Shown piece by piece: positions 61,272-63,233 of a stretch of 63,233 nucleotides of DNA. This DNA comes from Lentilactobacillus senioris (GTDB taxonomy: Bacteria > Bacillota > Bacilli > Lactobacillales > Lactobacillaceae), in contig NZ_JAPQEZ010000005.1 of assembly GCF_026798195.1 (NCBI RefSeq), positions 29,034 to 92,266 of the forward strand, in the 5' to 3' direction. Both the position numbers and the translations under genes were made by a program. Within the stretch, counting starts at the first letter, position 1, and each line of letters begins with the position of its first letter. The notes under the pieces were generated by a model. The model made no database searches. It saw nothing but the letters and a program-made list of their open reading frames with translations, and was not told the origin of the DNA.

Positions 61272-62732
61272 TTACTTCATATTTGGATCATGCATCATTT
61301 CGTCCATTGATAGTAAATGGTATTTAACTGGGTGCTTAGGATCGTAAATTTCAATCTGAGCCATCATTCCGGTATCCTCGTGTTCCAGAATATGGCAGTG
61401 ATACATGAAAACGCCGGGTTTGGTGAATTGAATTTTGATCAAGACGGTTTCTCCGGGGTTAACGCCGATGGTGTCTTTCCAACCGTGTTCGTTAGCGTAA
61501 ACGTCGTGACCATCTCGTTTAAGCACTTGGAATTGGCAACCATGAACGTGGAAGGGATGAATCATACCATCATCCATATCGTTGGTGTTAGTAACTTCCC
61601 AGAGAGCGACTTTATTTAGTTCTTGGCGGGTATCGATTCGTTGCATATCAAATAATTTGCCATCTAAGCGAACCTCGTCATCCATTCCTGACATAACGGT
61701 GTGGAAGGTAGGTTCGGGATCATCAGGGGTTAAATCAGGCATTATAGCCAGAGTTTCCGGTAAACTCAAATCTTGAGGGGCAAACTTGCCGATTTTAAAA
61801 GTCAAAAATGACAAATCATCGGTTTGAAGGGTGACAATATCTCCTTCTTGATAATCAGAGAAGTTAACTAAGACATCAGCTCGTTCGGCGGTAGTTAGCA
61901 TTAAGTGGTCGAATTCAACTGGTTGAGGAAGGAGACCACCGTCACTGCTAATTTGGGTGAAAGGATGGTTGTCACTGAAATGTAGCCGCCATTCTCTTCT
62001 ATTAGAACCGTCTAAAAATCTCAAGCGCACGATCGGGCTAGTAACTTCAAAGTATGGGTTGAGGGTCCCGTTGATCAATGGGTATTCGCCAAGGGTACCA
62101 TCAACATCATAACTTTTTTGGTAGTCAAGTTGATTATCATAGTAGGTTCTGTCTTGCATAATAACCGGAATGTCGTTTACGCCCCAGTCGGCTGGGAGGT
62201 TTAATGATCGTTCATGTTCGTCTTTGATTAGTACCATTGCAGCCAATCCGTTCCAAACTTGCCGCGCAGTTTCTGGACATGGATGGGGATGAAGCCACAA
62301 TGTAGCTGAAGGTTGGTCTACGGTAAATGTAATTTTACGTTCGCCACCTGGGTAAACAGGGGCGTGGGGACCGCCATCATCGTATGGACCCACAATGTTT
62401 AAGCCGTGCCAGTGAAAGGTGGTGACTTCGTCGAGGACGTTTTTTAGTGTAATATGGTAGGTTTTACCAGTTTCAAATAAAACGGTAGGGCCTAATAAAG
62501 AACCGTTATAGCCCCAGGTTTTGGTAACTGCTCCGGTAAGTAGTTGGGTAGTACCTTCTTGAGCAGTTAAAGTATAGTAGATATCATCGCCATCTACTTT
62601 GTCGGGGGTCAACATTGCCGGAACATTTAGTGGCGTTTCCGGGGTATCTGGTTGTTGTAAGTGAATATATGCACCGTCATGGGAATCAAAGGCGGTTTTA
62701 TCAAAAAAGTAATCGTGAATTGTTGAGTTCAT
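61272..62732 (-). CDS. Multicopper oxidase
   Basis: The 486-residue protein has three cupredoxin domains. Copper ligands are seen in TFHWHGLNI, LWLHPHPC, HPFHVHGCQF and HCHILEHEDTGMM (His-Cys-His and axial Met of the type 1 site). There is no signal peptide, so it is probably cytoplasmic, like bilirubin oxidase/CotA-type laccases of lactobacilli. It oxidises Cu(I), phenols or bilirubin-like substrates. AGGAGG precedes the ATG. A 54-residue membrane protein gene lies just upstream. Confidence 0.92.
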   Translation of the reverse strand: MNSTIHDYFFDKTAFDSHDGAYIHLQQPDTPETPLNVPAMLTPDKVDGDDIYYTLTAQEGTTQLLTGAVTKTWGYNGSLLGPTVLFETGKTYHITLKNVLDEVTTFHWHGLNIVGPYDDGGPHAPVYPGGERKITFTVDQPSATLWLHPHPCPETARQVWNGLAAMVLIKDEHERSLNLPADWGVNDIPVIMQDRTYYDNQLDYQKSYDVDGTLGEYPLINGTLNPYFEVTSPIVRLRFLDGSNRREWRLHFSDNHPFTQISSDGGLLPQPVEFDHLMLTTAERADVLVNFSDYQEGDIVTLQTDDLSFLTFKIGKFAPQDLSLPETLAIMPDLTPDDPEPTFHTVMSGMDDEVRLDGKLFDMQRIDTRQELNKVALWEVTNTNDMDDGMIHPFHVHGCQFQVLKRDGHDVYANEHGWKDTIGVNPGETVLIKIQFTKPGVFMYHCHILEHEDTGMMAQIEIYDPKHPVKYHLLSMDEMMHDPNMK

Positions 62733-62754
62733 TACGGTTCCTCCTATGTATTAG

Positions 62755-62919
62755 TTATTTACGAAAGCAGTTGATTAGGCAGGTTAGGGATTCTAAAAAC
62801 ATGCCGATCGCCATTACATACATAGCCGCGGTCATTTGCCCAGCAAATACTAAATAAATTAAAATCGCATATAATATGGTGAAACAAGCAGCGATAATTT
62901 TAGAATTGGTCATTAACAT
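62755..62919 (-). CDS. 54-residue membrane protein upstream of multicopper oxidase
   Basis: An ORF from ATG 62919 with AAAGGAG 7 nt upstream encodes MLMTNSKIIAACFTILYAIL, then a second helix with Met residues (QMTAAMYVMAIGMFLESLTC) and two cysteines near the end. It ends 22 bp before the oxidase start on the same strand, so they share a transcript. The Met/Cys-rich helix suggests, but does not prove, a copper role. Confidence 0.7.
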   Translation of the reverse strand: MLMTNSKIIAACFTILYAILIYLVFAGQMTAAMYVMAIGMFLESLTCLINCFRK

Positions 62920-63233
62920 GGCTTTACTCCTTTGATTTAGTTAGAACAATTCCAATTTAATCCCCTTTCAATGGAATGTAAAGGAATACATCTTGAAAAA
63001 TGAAACTAATTTACAAAAAGGGCTTGTGCTCTCCGCTAGTATGTGGTTTAATAGTTCTTGTCGGTTGCGACGGGTAACACATCAATGAAAAGCTTTTGAA
63101 AATTAATTTTAAAAAGTAGTTGACGACAAGCGCTTCTGATGATATGATATAACACGTTGCTTAAGAGATAAATAAGTTCTTAGCAATGTAAGTAGACCTT
63201 TGAAAACTGAACAAAATATTCGATGAAAACAAA
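62920..63233. other. rRNA operon promoter and leader region
   Basis: No protein gene lies here. The left part holds the leftward promoter of the oxidase operon, with a TACATTCC/TGTATTCC direct repeat (minus strand, about 62975-62995). The right part is the rightward rRNA promoter and leader. Confidence 0.6.
63120..63148 (+). promoter_or_regulatory. rRNA operon promoter
   Basis: TTGACG (63120-63125) and TATGAT (63143-63148) are 17 bp apart. Downstream, GAAAACTGAACAAAA and an inverted repeat (TTGCTTAAGA/TTCTTAGCAA, 63157-63188) are typical of the leader before a 16S rRNA gene. The 16S gene itself lies beyond the window. Confidence 0.75.

Noticed and set aside
1-63233. Prophage, insertion sequence or integrative element
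   Set aside because: No transposase, integrase, terminase or phage structural gene was recognised on either strand; only small scars hint at past events.

Overview
The window looks like chromosomal DNA of a low-GC Gram-positive lactic acid bacterium (Lactobacillaceae). Evidence: two T-box-controlled aminoacyl-tRNA synthetase genes, a WxL/DUF916 surface-protein cluster, a thiamine-dependent pyruvate oxidase, a GH25 lysozyme and an NlpC/P60 hydrolase, CcpA-type cre sites, and strong AGGAGG ribosome binding sites with frequent TTG starts. The genus cannot be settled from sequence alone. No phage, insertion sequence, CRISPR array or plasmid gene was recognised.

Layout. 1-8.4 kb is an eroded accessory stretch: small secreted proteins (three of them frame-broken), an XRE/membrane-protein pair with a clear operator, duplicated gene ends, repeated hairpin terminators, a DnaA-box cluster, and TetR and MerR regulators. 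8.7-15.5 kb holds an OatA-like O-acetyltransferase, guanine deaminase with an NCS2 purine permease behind two PurR-box-like sites, and an HrtBA-like ABC exporter. 15.6-24.4 kb carries a MarR/GNAT group with shared operators, KtrB-KtrA potassium uptake, a Tim44-like secreted protein, a ClC channel and an aldo/keto reductase. 24.6-32.7 kb has a BceAB-type transporter, a YdcF-like protein and a three-gene WxL surface cluster. 32.8-37.9 kb contains two transporters (TDT and YeiH families), each divergent from its own LysR regulator, plus a DUF805 protein. 38-42 kb has asnS with its T-box and FetAB. 42-50.9 kb holds an iron-dependent alcohol dehydrogenase with cre, a broken NAD(P)H oxidoreductase beside a MarR gene, two VIT-family transporters, murI, a YbaK-like deacylase, a Na+/H+ antiporter and an MFS pump. 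51-58 kb has two cell-wall hydrolases, a FabK/nitronate monooxygenase-like gene with a 3-hydroxyacid dehydrogenase, and pyruvate oxidase. 58-63.2 kb has a nonsense-interrupted O-antigen-polymerase-like gene, T-box plus tyrS, and a multicopper oxidase. The window ends in what looks like an rRNA operon leader.

The most unusual object is 38131-38672, between asnS and the DUF805 gene. It is a tandem array of four roughly 130-nt units. Their helices differ in sequence but stay paired, while bulge, internal-loop and apical-loop sequences are conserved. That is the pattern expected of a structured RNA repeated in tandem. The window is also rich in fresh-looking gene breaks: four frameshifts and one nonsense codon.
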